From Paracamarosporium sp. OC-R06-R3 (taxonomy: Eukaryota; Ascomycota; Dothideomycetes; Pleosporales; Didymosphaeriaceae): 64,000 bases of DNA. How positions within the stretch are numbered: position 1 is the stretch's first letter; each line of letters opens with the position of its first letter. Of the stretch, positions 21,622 to 31,492 are shown piece after piece. The position numbers and the translations under genes were made by a program. Where the stretch lies: positions 1-64,000 of the forward strand of contig JACVRA010000394.1 in the NCBI GenBank assembly GCA_019828545.1. Direction: 5' to 3'. The notes under the pieces were generated by a model that saw only the letters and a program-made list of their open reading frames with translations, had not been told where the DNA came from and did not search any database.

Positions 21622-23673
21622 TCAATCAAAAGACCCATACCATATCTCATCCTCAGGTCCCGCGCCTTTTTCTATTCCTGGCGCTGAACACAGGGCCTTC
21701 ACATCTCCCGGGAGTGTCCACTTTGCAATCTCATCCGCTTTGGTGACGAATTGCATCAGCAGCCCCGCTTCGTTGTGCCATCCGAGATGACAGTGGAACG
21801 GCCATACCCCAGGATTATCAGCAACGAACCTGATCAATGTCCATCCGAAGGCTTCTACACTAGCTGTATCGCGACGGAGGGGGTTCGTGAAGTCGAGCGT
21901 GTCGTAGAGGTTGTCAGCGGGATACCCATGACCGGTAGCTAGTATGAAGAACTTGTAGCCGTGGAGATGGAAAGGGTGGTTTCCGTCGTCAAAGTTTTGG
22001 ACGAGAATATCAATGGTGCGGATACCCGTCGTTTGATAGACAAGCGTATGTTTCGCATCGAAACCTGTGTTTACACCGAAAGGGTAGGATAGGTAGTACA
22101 TGTGCGGTTCCTGCTTTTGTTCGTATGCAGAAATCAGCGTGTTCAAGGTTGGGTGGGTCATGTTCGCGCGATAGGAGCTGTCGTTGAGGAATCCTCTGCT
22201 GAGACGCCAATCCTTTATCTGGAAGCTTGAGCGTAGGTATACTTGGTCGTCTGCTTTCTCCGGTGCAGCCATGGCTTGAACGGGTTTCAAGGCGCTGACG
22301 TTGAGGTCCCGACATTCGAGCTCGATGACTTCTGACCAGTCTTTGCTTTCGGGCTCTACTGCAACACTGGGAGACTGGTATCTGACAACAGCACGTGCTT
22401 CTTCTTTCAACTCTGGTTCTTCATATGCGAAGCAGTGAGTGACCATACGCGCCCTCAACCAATATAGGTCCTTGTTGTCCTTGGGCGGTGGCACTACGAT
22501 GCTGTAACGCTGGGCGGGGTTGATGTTGAGACGGTGAATGGACTGTGGATAAACGTCCGTCCCATCGACTTCTGTGAGGAAGAATTCGTGCTCATCAATC
22601 TGGATTTGGAACTCGGCGAAGGCTCCTACGTTGATAAAGCGCAGTCGGGTATTGTATTCTGTTGATAGGTCAAAGAGCGCATTTGACCTATTTACGGAAG
22701 AACAGTTGCGGTTCGGCAAGTCTGCACAGTTGCGGGTGCTGCGCCCATTGATCAATGCTGATTGCGGTACCGGTTCTTCATTTTCGTTTCCTGGCTGAAG
22801 GTATTGCGTGAGCAATTTTGGAGATAGATCGTAATAGTGATCCGATACAAGGACGACTCGATCTTGACCGTAGGGTACTTTTTGTAGGTTTTCCTCCTCG
22901 CCTCCCTTAGTAGCATGGATAACAATAGGCCCTACTAGTCCATCAGACGCTTGCATAGCCATGTGGCTGTGGTACCAGTACGTGCCAGTCTGACCAGAGA
23001 CATTGAACCGATACGTGAAGGATTGTCCAGGGGCAATTGGACATTGCGTGATGCCAACAGTTCCATCCATCCAATTCGTCCCATTTTGGTACATTCCATG
23101 CCAGTGAATGGAGGTTGCATTGGAGGCCTTGTTGTGCACATGCACGATAATTTCATCACCTTCGTTGCATTGAATCAGTGGGCCAGGAAACATGCCGTTG
23201 ATCAGCGTCATTGATCTGTAAACACCATCTGGATTCAGCTCGTGCTCGGAAATGGTCCAGTCATACTCTCTAATGATCGGTTCTGCGTCAAAGTTCCAAT
23301 TTGCATCCAGAATGTAGTCTTCTTCCGGACGTAGCTGGGCCGCAGTCTTGCTTGAGGGGCCATGGCTACGAGAGATGAACGAGTGGATGAGGAAACCGAT
23401 TGTCCAAACTGCAAGAAGGGCCACAACGAGGATCCTGGTAAGTCAGAAGTTGTCCATCGAGCATAGACAATGTTATGCTCACCTCAACCAGTTTCTTCGC
23501 AAGCGCTGAGCCGTCGGTTCCAACGTTTGGCTCTCGTAGTCTTCCTTTGTACCTAGCTCTTCAACATCGGAGACATCACTGCTCTGCTCCGCATATTCTA
23601 GGAGTCCTGCACGCTCCTCTCCCTGTTCTTCGTCCTTTCTTTCGCTCAACTGGAACACTTCGTGGCGAGCCAT
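21622..23673 (-). CDS. Membrane-anchored multicopper oxidase (laccase/ferroxidase type)
   Basis: 667 aa in two exons, 23483-23673 and 21622-23434 (AG|G at the junction). Residues 1-63 are acidic and hydrophilic (MARHEVFQLSERKDEEQGEE), followed by one hydrophobic segment (about 65-82, ILVVALLAVWTIGFLIHSF), so it is predicted a type II membrane protein with the catalytic part outside. All four copper motifs are present: HWHG (about 174), YWYHSH (about 219), HPFHLHG and HCHLGWHNEAGL near the C-terminus. The Cys of the last motif is the type-1 copper ligand. Multicopper oxidases of this kind oxidise phenolics or Fe(II) with reduction of O2 to water; which substrate applies here is not decidable by eye. 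It is divergently arranged with the acid phosphatase at 24224, sharing a 550-bp upstream region. Confidence 0.93.
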
Positions 23674-24223
23674 ATCAAGAACCTGTCCAGTCCTTCTCTC
23701 GATCAACCAAATGCGCCCTACTCCGCGGACTCCGCCAGGACTGATTGAGGGTTGCCACGCGGATTCTCGGCAATAGCGCACATGCGACCCAACCAAGGGT
23801 CGCGGCCGGCATGCCCGGTGGTAGGATGGTTGAATAGAAGACTTGCGCCCAGCCCGCCAAGTCGTCCAATGAGGATAGGGTCTTCACACACGCTTTCTAC
23901 CGTCGTCATTAAACACCTTCCCACAAAAGCTTCACCCCAATGCACGACCCAGGGTTCCCACACCCCAACGCCGCGCATGTGCTATATCCAATTCACCTGA
24001 TTCGCAGTCGCGCATGGCGTGCGCTGCCACCCTGGAAATGATTGTCGCCTTCTGATGGCACGCTCCGAGGGAGAACCGCTGTGTTGGAAAAATTGTAATT
24101 GAGCCTACATAATTGGCCTTGGCCCTGTATCTGCAACATCGGCATCGACTGCGCTTCATTTATCAGTCGCTACTTTGTTGTCTGTCGCTCGGATCGTTCA
24201 GCGCAGGGGCAATACGGGTCAAC
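23674..24223. promoter_or_regulatory. Divergent intergenic region between oxidase and phosphatase
   Basis: 550 bp that must contain both promoters. No specific operator was identified by eye; co-regulation is only a possibility from the arrangement. Confidence 0.4.
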
Positions 24224-25414
24224 ATGGTCGCTGCGTCGCTGCTCTCGTTGTCGCTGCTCGCTAGCACTGCCCTCGCGGCCCCCAAGCAGCCATCTTCCGG
24301 CGGTGCGTACAAGACCTCGGACTGGGTCAAGGGCAAAGCGTTCGACCGTGTCGCCATCATCTGGCTCGAGAACACCGACTATGACCTCGCCCTCGGAGAC
24401 CCAAGCTTGAAGTGGTTGGCCACCAAGGGCATTACCCTCTCCAACCATTTCGCCGTCACCCATCCGTCCATGCCCAACTATGCGGCTTCCATCTCCGGCG
24501 ACTACTACGGCATCAACCATGATGACATGACGGCCATCCCTTCCAATGTCTCGACCATCGTGGACCTGTTGGAGGCCAAGGGAATCTCCTGGGGAGCGTA
24601 TCAGGAGGATATGCCTTATACTGGTTTCCAGGGCTTCGAATATCGCAACCAAAAAACAGGAGCTAATGACTACGTTCGCAAGCACAACCCTCCGGTCCTG
24701 TACGACTCCGTTGCCGAAAAGACCAGCCGCCTGAGCCAGATCAAAAACTTGACCCTCTTCCATGAGGAGCTCGAGGCGGATGCCTTACCGCAATGGATGT
24801 TCATCACCCCCAACATGACCTCTGATGGCCATGACTCTACCGTCACTGTTGCCGGCACCTGGTCCAAGACCTTCCTTGAACCGCTACTAGACGACAAGAA
24901 GTTCATGAAGAACACGCTTGTCTTGCTTACCTTTGACGAGAACCACACCTACACCCAGCAGAACCGCATTGTCGCCATTCTCCTTGGCGATGCTGTCCCC
25001 AAGAAGCTTGTCGGCACTACGGACAGCAACTTCTACAACCACTACAGTGAGATCGCTACTGTTCAGGCCAATTGGGGACTCGACACTCTTGGCCGATGGG
25101 ACGTCGGTGCCAATGTGTTCGACTTTGTTGCCAAGAAAACTGGAGATAGCGTCAGGCAATGGCATGGCCAGACTCCTCTTTCAGACATGTACTGGAACGT
25201 TTCGTACGCTGGAAAGCTCAACACAAAGAACACCTCTGTCCCATGGCCAATTCCAGGAACTAAGTTGAGCCACAACGGCCGCAAAGTCGCAGATGTCGTC
25301 AAGAACACTTGGGGCTCTCTGGAGAAGGACTCTGCGTATACCACCGCTCTTGAGGTCCCAGACGGTCTACACCCGGAGCCTGAATTCACGCGTGCGAAGA
25401 AGACCCAGTGGTGA
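24224..25414 (+). CDS. Secreted acid phosphatase (phosphoesterase family, PF04185 type)
   Basis: 396 aa, single exon, starting MVAASLLSLSLLASTALAAP, a clear signal peptide with cleavage near ALA-AP. The longer upstream frame lacks this start, so ATG 24224 is chosen. Family motifs: IIWLENTDYDLA with the metal-binding Glu-Asn, HPSMPNYAASISGDYYG, and later TFDENHTYTQQNR. These match fungal phosphate-repressible acid phosphatases and phospholipase-C-like phosphoesterases. Several N-glycosylation sites (NVS, NLT, NMT, NHT, NVS, NTS) are consistent with secretion. The likely role is release of inorganic phosphate from organic esters outside the cell. Its codon usage is clearly more GC3-rich than the decayed neighbours, as expected of an expressed gene. 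Confidence 0.92.
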   Translation: MVAASLLSLSLLASTALAAPKQPSSGGAYKTSDWVKGKAFDRVAIIWLENTDYDLALGDPSLKWLATKGITLSNHFAVTHPSMPNYAASISGDYYGINHDDMTAIPSNVSTIVDLLEAKGISWGAYQEDMPYTGFQGFEYRNQKTGANDYVRKHNPPVLYDSVAEKTSRLSQIKNLTLFHEELEADALPQWMFITPNMTSDGHDSTVTVAGTWSKTFLEPLLDDKKFMKNTLVLLTFDENHTYTQQNRIVAILLGDAVPKKLVGTTDSNFYNHYSEIATVQANWGLDTLGRWDVGANVFDFVAKKTGDSVRQWHGQTPLSDMYWNVSYAGKLNTKNTSVPWPIPGTKLSHNGRKVADVVKNTWGSLEKDSAYTTALEVPDGLHPEPEFTRAKKTQW

Positions 25415-25814
25415 AAATATGATTGACGACATACATGTAGATACGATCGCTTTGGATACATAATCGTAGTTCGTTGTAGATAATTGACAAGTTTGATATC
25501 ATTCAGATGTTGTGTTGTGTGGTACGGTGAATTGGACACTTGTGATTAATTGGTGAAACAAGTCAACGGCTACCCCATCGTCTGACCTGCAACATGGCTT
25601 ATTTTGTTGAGCTTGTTGGCGCAGTTAGCAACTCGAAGAGCTACTTGTTTTCGGCTTTTGTAGGATATTTAGGCAGGCTTACGCGGACTACAACCTATGG
25701 TCGTGCTGTGAGGCGGTAAGGTTTGGTGCCATATTTCGAGGGTCACCCTACACCATGAATAAGATACTCTTTGTACTTACTCTCGTTGCGATAGTGGAAT
25801 GAATTGCGGGGCAG
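25415..25814. other. Intergenic, 3' flank of the phosphatase
   Basis: No gene or repeat was recognised in these 400 bp. Confidence 0.5.
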
Positions 25815-26088
25815 TTAACAATCAAGCCCGGTTTGCTTGAGCCGGGCACCTGCTCCATTCTTAGTAGCCGGCAAGCAAGCAGCTTCAAGTTGTTGAAGGA
25901 CTTCGTTCATAGAATTCACAATGTTGGCATGCGATCCTAGACGTTTCAATGCTCGACGCCAAATATTGATCCCGTCACCGCGGAATTCTTTCAGAACTCT
26001 TTTGCTATCGATCACATAAACGACTCCCGATCCACCGGTCGCGAGGAATACGAGACTTTGGTAGTCTATGGATGCGTGCGATTGGGCC
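25815..26088 (-). pseudogene. Protein kinase N-lobe fragment
   Basis: Reads DYQSLVFLATGGSGVVYVID then SKRVLKEFRGD and RRALKRLGSHANIV, a textbook kinase start: Gly-rich loop GGSGVVY, ATP-binding Lys in VLKEF, helix C and the HxNIV strand. After NIV the similarity ends and the frame stops at 25815. No kinase C-lobe is found downstream. A TAG lies just upstream at about 26089-26091 and there is no ATG in frame before it. This is a truncated gene remnant of the same broad kinase group as at 11 kb. Confidence 0.6.
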
Positions 26089-27179
26089 TAGCCTTATTCC
26101 ATCATTTTCTCCTGAGTTGTAATTCCATTTTACTTGTGCGCCGTCCGAAAGAGTGTAAGGGGGGAGGGTCGTAGCGGCCGAGGGGAGCTCGTTGACGCTT
26201 CGGGCTCGTTGACGCTTCGGGGTTTGCGGTCTTGTCTGCGCGTGTGTGAGGGGGTAAGAGAGTGCATCGAGCGGTTCGAGTCGCCTATTTAATTCGTGGG
26301 ATTGATTCAAATTGGCTTCGTCGCCGCTCTCGTGCACGTTGGTTGCGTATCTACAACAAGCATGTATTACATAATCACCAGACGGTGCTAACCTATACAA
26401 GGTAAGCCATTTCGGAGTCGGATTTTCAAACATCCGCTAGCGCTGATATCGCAGCGTCCTACAACTCATGAATGCGTGCGACGAAACACGCAAGCAGGAC
26501 GTATCATACAGCATATAGCGATTGTATTTGACCACCTGGATACGCCCTACCGTTCAAACAGCTGCCACGTTTTGCGGCCTTCTTCTCAATCGTCCACAGC
26601 CGGCCTCCAGCTCCCTCAGCGACTGGCAACAGCAGCTCGAAGGCGAACTACATCCACAATAATATCCTCCACATTGCGCATTTGCACCATTCACAGCACT
26701 CAAAGCCCCTCGCGGTGCGTCTTCCGTCAAAAGTCAGACGGTCACCTCTTGTTGACACGCGGCTTCCCTGATTAGTGGCGTACAGAGCCTCTCTTGCACC
26801 AACCTCAAACTATCTCCTCCGATCGACCTCGTTTCATCTCTCCAAACCGAGCCAACTAGGCACCGGGCGTTCGCTAGTCAAGTTCATTTAGACTTGGTGG
26901 AAGATGCAGGGTGTTACGGGCAGTCGGCGCACGTCTCGATGCAGTTGTTAAATCCTTTGCGCAACTCGAATAGCAAAGAAACCTCTGCGTGGAATAGCTT
27001 TCCCAAGAGCTATTTATTGTCCAGCAAGAAAACCAAGCTACCGGAAACGAAAGATGATTTGAAAACCGTGGATCGCAGTGCTTCGAGGGTTCTTCCGGGG
27101 AGCGCGTCTTATTGGACATACTCTAGGTGGTAGCATGAAAACTCCACCTTCCGGCACAAGTGTTAATCACTGCGGGGTA
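26089..27179. other. Gene-poor stretch
   Basis: 1.1 kb without a recognisable gene. A GACGCTTCGGG-containing unit is repeated at about 26191-26222 (GCTCGTTGACGCTTCGGG twice). Confidence 0.45.
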
Positions 27180-27294
27180 CAAGAGGGGACCCTGAACGGA
27201 TTGCTAGCGTCATAGGGTGGCACTGCTCGCCATTTGATCGTTTACAAGACTGGAATTTTCGACACTAACAACCCGTTCAGGGCCCCCTCCCTTA
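27180..27294. mobile_element. Small MITE candidate
   Basis: An inverted repeat of about 22 bp: AAGAGGGGACCCTGAACGG at 27181-27199 pairs with CCGTTCAGGGCCCCCTCCCTT at 27273-27293, with a few mismatches. Both ends abut TA (27178-27179 and 27295-27296). The size (115 bp), lack of ORF and TA flanks fit a Tc1/mariner-derived MITE. A single copy was noticed in the window. Confidence 0.5.
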
Positions 27295-27506
27295 TAGCGC
27301 GTCTTATTGGATAGATGCGAGAGGTGTCAGCACTGTCCGTAAGTGGACTAAAGTTCCAGGCAGATTAGCGAGGAGCAGTATGACCAGTGGGTCATCTCAC
27401 TGCGGTCTAGTCACTCCTTTGTAGCCCACCGTTGTCCTCTCGCACTATTCCTTTGCACTCCAATGAAGGAAAGCTAGATCATCCGCGCGTGGCTTAGATA
27501 CCTTCC

Positions 27507-27605
27507 TTCCCAAACTAAGTGTTTCATGTTCGTGCGTAGACCGCGGCCATTATGGCCGCAACAACACCGGGCTGCCAAGCAGGCGTTCCTCTCGGCCCAC
27601 TCCGC
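27507..27605. repeat. Dispersed repeat fragment (copy 1)
   Basis: CTTCCCAAACTAAGTGTTTCA at 27506-27526 and AGGCGTTCCTCTCGGCCCAC at about 27581-27600 also occur, closer together, at 35750-35800, and in inverted form at 37590-37653. Here about 55 bp (including a GCGGCCATTATGGCCGC palindrome) separate the two blocks. Confidence 0.7.
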
Positions 27606-28104
27606 AACATCTAAGCCCCCTGAATACGCGAACGATTCGTCCAATCATAAGCTTGCCTTTTCGCCAACCTGGGGAGCTCCTCTACTAGGCACGTTGAAGT
27701 CACGACTCTACATAGCTCTTTGACGGCACAACCATCGTCCAGCAGTGCTGTTTAGAACGCAGGTCCCCTCCATTGGACCGTCTTCAAGAAAAGTGCACAG
27801 CCTTAGAGGCGGAACCAATGCGCATAATCATGCGTCCTCCCGTGCCTCAGCCTCGCCGACCGGGTACTAAGTCGTGCGATAACCCGGACGAGGGCGGTGC
27901 CCTTCCCGCAATCTACACAGTGGCCTCGCTTGGGGTCCAATTGTGACATGGTTGCGCATCCTGACCTTTAGGGTTGCCCTGGTCGTACTATTCTTGGGGC
28001 CGCCAGCCCCTTCTATTATCCTTCAAGTGCATGTTCTTTTTCCTTCTGAGTACTGTTCAAACATTGAATGTCACTCGCTTCTTACGTTCTTTACCCAAGT
28101 CACC
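27606..28104. other. Intergenic, upstream of the cell-surface protein
   Basis: 500 bp, presumably the promoter and 5' leader of the gene starting at 28105. CACC precedes the ATG. Confidence 0.45.
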
Positions 28105-29297
28105 ATGTTCCCGCTTCTTCCATTCGCGTTGTTGCTGGAACTGTTTGCACACGTCGGCGCCTCACCTGTCGATGCGGCGTTCGATGCGGCGTTCGATGCG
28201 GCACACCCTATGATCACACAGCGCGCTGAGCTGTTCGGGCGCGAAGCACCATTGAGTTTCGTAGGTTACTTCTATACCACAGACGGTAGTGGAAACACTG
28301 TTAGTAAGTCACTCTATTGAGATGAAGTTGAGAAATATACTAACACATGCCCAAAGTTACGTCTTCTGAAAAAGAAGGCTCGGTCGCAACCTTCCGCGAT
28401 AGCACGTTGGTAGATTGGTGCTCGAGCGACGCAGGATATCTTTCGACCATATGTCCGTCGGCATATTGGACATCGTGTTCAGGCTCTACGCTTTACTCGG
28501 AAGGTGGATCGACAGCATGTTCCAACACATGCGACTATGATATCGTCTACACTGCAAATACAGAGGACTCAAACTCACTACGGTGGTACCACTGCATAGA
28601 CCGCACATATCTTCGCTTCTTCCGCGAACAGCCCACGGGCACTCTGATCGAAGACGCATCGACCACCGAATCTTCCTCGACCGAAACTTCCTCCGAATCA
28701 TCATCCGAATCCTCCTCAGACTCCTCTACCGCCGAATCCACATCGAGCACCGCAAGCCCCGCCTCATCGGGCAGCCCATCCATTGCATCGCAAACCTCAG
28801 ACCCAGCAAACTCGTCCACACCCACATCCGAACCCAAAGAGAAAGAAGCCAGCAAAGCTTGGATTGCTGGTGTAGTGATTGGAATAGTCGGGCTCCTCGC
28901 CGTTGCTGGGATGGCCTTCTACCTCTGGCGACAGCGCCAACAGAAGCATGCGTACGGTCCTGCGCCGCAAGGTCCACCGCAAGCACAAATGCACCCTGCG
29001 TACCCGCCCCAGCAAACGGCCTATTATCCCCCACAACAACAGCCATACGGAACCGGACCGAGTCCGAATTTGCAGCCTATATCGCCGAACATGGGCGCGT
29101 ATGATACCCAGACATATTATGGGCCAGGTCCCAAGCCGCAGGAGGGCATGGTGCATGGAGGGTACGGGGAGCAGTACGGGGCCCCGCCGCCAGGAGTAGG
29201 GACGGCACAGATGCCGCAGGCGAGTCCGCAGGTGCAGGCACAAGTTGCGCAGAATATGCATGAGTTGCCTGAGCTGGCGCCTTCATCGCGGCGGTGA
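28105..29297 (+). CDS. Cell-surface single-pass membrane protein with Ser/Thr-rich stalk
   Basis: 379 aa in two exons, 28105-28303 and 28357-29297 (GTT A|TT ACG; branch point CTAAC). The N-terminus is a signal peptide (MFPLLPFALLLELFAHVGAS). Then comes AFDAAFDAAHP, a short repeat, and an extracellular domain with paired cysteines (LVDWCSSDAGYLSTICPSAY, TSCSGSTLYSEGGSTACSNT). A long Ser/Thr-rich region is likely O-mannosylated, followed by one transmembrane helix (WIAGVVIGIVGLLAVAGMAF) and a Pro/Gln/Tyr-rich cytosolic tail. The architecture is that of fungal wall-stress sensor-like proteins (Mid2/WSC type in layout), though the Cys domain is not a clear WSC domain. No known function is claimed. 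Confidence 0.82.
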
Positions 29298-29546
29298 TAA
29301 CCGGAGACAAGGTTTTCTCCGGAGTGGAGTGATGAATAAGGGAAATACTCAGAGGCTTTGCAGGTTTGCGGGATTTCTGGCAGCAAAAAAGATACCCATT
29401 CTTATACTTTGTTTTGGATACTTATTGCAAGTAATAAACATGCATTACGAATCAAGTGAGCTCGACCCTTTGAGAGTGTGACGTGAATCGTGTGTTGAGA
29501 CGAGTGGCTGCGAAAGGCTGTTTGCACCCTCTGCTTTCGAGATTCC

Positions 29547-29999
29547 GTGAAGCAGGTGGTCTATCTCATACTCGAATATGCAATTGCGACGTACCATGAT
29601 GCGTTCCAAAAGTTGAAGCACACCAACAATATCCTGTTCTTCATCACCTTCGAGCCCGTACCCTTGTCCATGATCAAGAATTCAGACGTGCGTGGCCCGA
29701 ACGTGCTAGGCTTAGAGCTATCCGACGGTTCTCTCGTCATGATCCTGTTCTACACTCCCTGGGACGAGGCCAACATTAATACGGTCATGGAAGTCAATCA
29801 GGGGGCTCTCAAGCGATTCGAGATTGAGGCCGAGGGAAGACATGTCGCCGCTCCCTACCGGTTTTTCAACTATGCTTTCACGCATCAAGATCCGATCGGC
29901 TCGTATGGTGAAGAGAGCAAGAAGCGAATGCAGGTGGTCAGTGTCAGGTACGATTCCGAAGGATTCTTTCAGGCTGGTCCGTTCAAGCTTTCGAGGTGA
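29547..29999 (+). pseudogene. C-terminal fragment of a FAD-linked oxidoreductase
   Basis: About 150 residues: ATYHDAFQKLKHTNNILFFI, ILFYTPWDEANINTVMEVNQ, RFFNYAFTHQDPIGSYGEES, then VRYDSEGFFQAGPFKLSR. The ending resembles the C-terminal region of fungal FAD-binding (berberine-bridge-like) oxidases, in which an NYA...QDPI..YG motif precedes a YDP.G.FQ ending. The FAD-binding N-terminal half is absent: the 250 bp upstream hold the tail of the neighbouring gene. This is read as a 5'-truncated pseudogene. Confidence 0.5.
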
Positions 30000-30082
30000 G
30001 CCTCGTTACGCTTACTCTTGTCTAGTACGAATATTGAGTTGCACTTTCCCGTGTTGTTACAAAGCGAAGTGATAATATCATA

Positions 30083-30148
30083 CCTTAGTGTGGTTCGGAC
30101 AGTATCTCAGTGTGGTTCGGATAGTATCTCAATGTGGCTCAGGTGAGG
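30083..30148. repeat. Short tandem repeat, about 24 bp x 2.5
   Basis: AGTGTGGTTCGGACAGTATC, then CAGTGTGGTTCGGATAGTAT, then AATGTGGCTCAGG: two and a half imperfect units. No coding content. Confidence 0.75.
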
Positions 30149-30474
30149 CAGAAAGTACAGAGCACAGAAATCGCAGCGATTCTTGCCGTGGCTCACACAA
30201 GTACACAGTATGAAAATCTTTGATGCTATTGTCTCTGCAGTAAATGCCTAACGCGACCACGAACTATCGCTGCGCTGGACTCATTTCCTACCAGAAACAG
30301 GTCCCACTAAAATTGGCTAAGCTTGCCAGGTAAGTTCTCTAACCCGCTTGCCAAACACCTTGAACGTCCGTGCGGAGCTTCCCATCTCATCTGTCGTGAC
30401 AACAAACAAAAGGATGGTTCCATCCGCATATTTCCACCTTTCTACGAGTTGCCGAGGCCGTTTGACTGAAGGGT
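30149..30474. other. Possible 3' exon of a minus-strand gene
   Basis: On the minus strand, 30474-30326 reads RPRQLVERWKYADGTILLFV then VTTDEMGSSARTFKVFGKRV, open and protein-like but in a different frame from the longer frame at 30475-31017. It may be the same gene after a frameshift or intron. Confidence 0.3.
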
Positions 30475-31017
30475 CTACTCTTTGAGGTTGCGTTCCAGTT
30501 GTGCCGCAAAGTCATCAAGCGCTTGCTCTACCTCTTCATCGGTTCTATCCTCCTTGATCTTTACGTCTGCCGTGGACCACACCTTGTGCGAATCCTGGGC
30601 TGCCAACTTCTTGAGCGTGGAGTCCGCCACGTTTCTGTCGAGTTGAAATTTGTAACGGCGGAACTCTTTGCTGTCTTTCTTTACGACCTCACCGGTATCG
30701 AGACGGCCTCCGATGTTTGCATCCTGGACTGTACCACGGGCCAGTGCTGCACGATGGCCGGGCTCGCCTTGACCGTCAGGATTGTGGTTTGACGGCTCTT
30801 CGACTACTTGATGTATGACACGAGGCTTCGGACCGACTTTACGATTTTGGAAGGCATGTTGCTGCTGGACGTTGCTAGATATTAGACTAGCAGAGCGCGT
30901 TAGTTTGGTAACATTTGTGGTGACATGGGAAACGCACTTGAAGGATACAGTTGTGTTAGGCTGGATAAGATCTGTATGGGTAATGTCTGGCTGGATGATG
31001 TCTGGTTACTATGGCAG
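30475..31017 (-). pseudogene. Long Met-less open frame, unknown protein
   Basis: A 180-codon open frame without any Met, bounded upstream by TAA and ending with TAG at 30475. The translation is protein-like: VIHQVVEEPSNHNPDGQGEP, GGRLDTGEVVKKDSKEFRRY, STLKKLAAQDSHKVWSTADV, DEEVEQALDDFAAQLERNLK. The C-terminal part is predicted helical and highly charged. The absence of a start implies a missing 5' exon or a 5'-truncated copy. A plus-strand 165-residue frame over 30815-31312 is probably a shadow. I do not recognise the family. Confidence 0.4.
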
Positions 31018-31492
31018 CCATAGGGCGTGTTATATGTTGTCCTTCAGGACAAGGAACAACATCGATAATACGGCGCAGTCGACTTGTCGCACGAGCTCAG
31101 CATCCATATCAAGTCTGAAGAGTCTGAGCAAGGACACATTAACTCCATACTTAGAGTTATCACATGTCGTTCTGAGGCGAAGTCATAGGTGTATCGCTCG
31201 GGTGCAGTGTCGGAACATTAATGTTATCGACCATCAGCCTCAGCGAGGCCTAGTGCCAGCCGGCGCTCATGCAACCGTATGTCACGTGTCGAAAGTTGGG
31301 GGCTGTGAATAGTGTTAGTCGTCGTCATTCCGTGCGCAAAAGCGCGCGTCAGTAGTGGAATCGCTGACTAAGCTTCAATCCCTACTGCCACTATGTTTCA
31401 AAGTATTCTTCTAAGCCGCATTATCCCTCATCAAGCTGTTGGGACGTTGAAGCAAACGTGATCGGAATTTATACGCCGCCCTGATGCTGGGT

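Noticed and set aside
24170..24763. 197-codon minus-strand frame and other frames over the phosphatase
   Set aside because: GC-rich third positions of the phosphatase open the antisense frame; the sense protein has signal peptide and family motifs.
26250..26300. Possible tRNA from a GGTTCGAGTC-like box B motif
   Set aside because: No matching box A or cloverleaf could be folded by eye around it; the same holds for other GGTTCGA/GGTTCAA hits near 4315 and 36210.
30815..31312. 165-codon plus-strand frame
   Set aside because: Trp/Cys-rich and without family features; the minus strand is the more protein-like reading.
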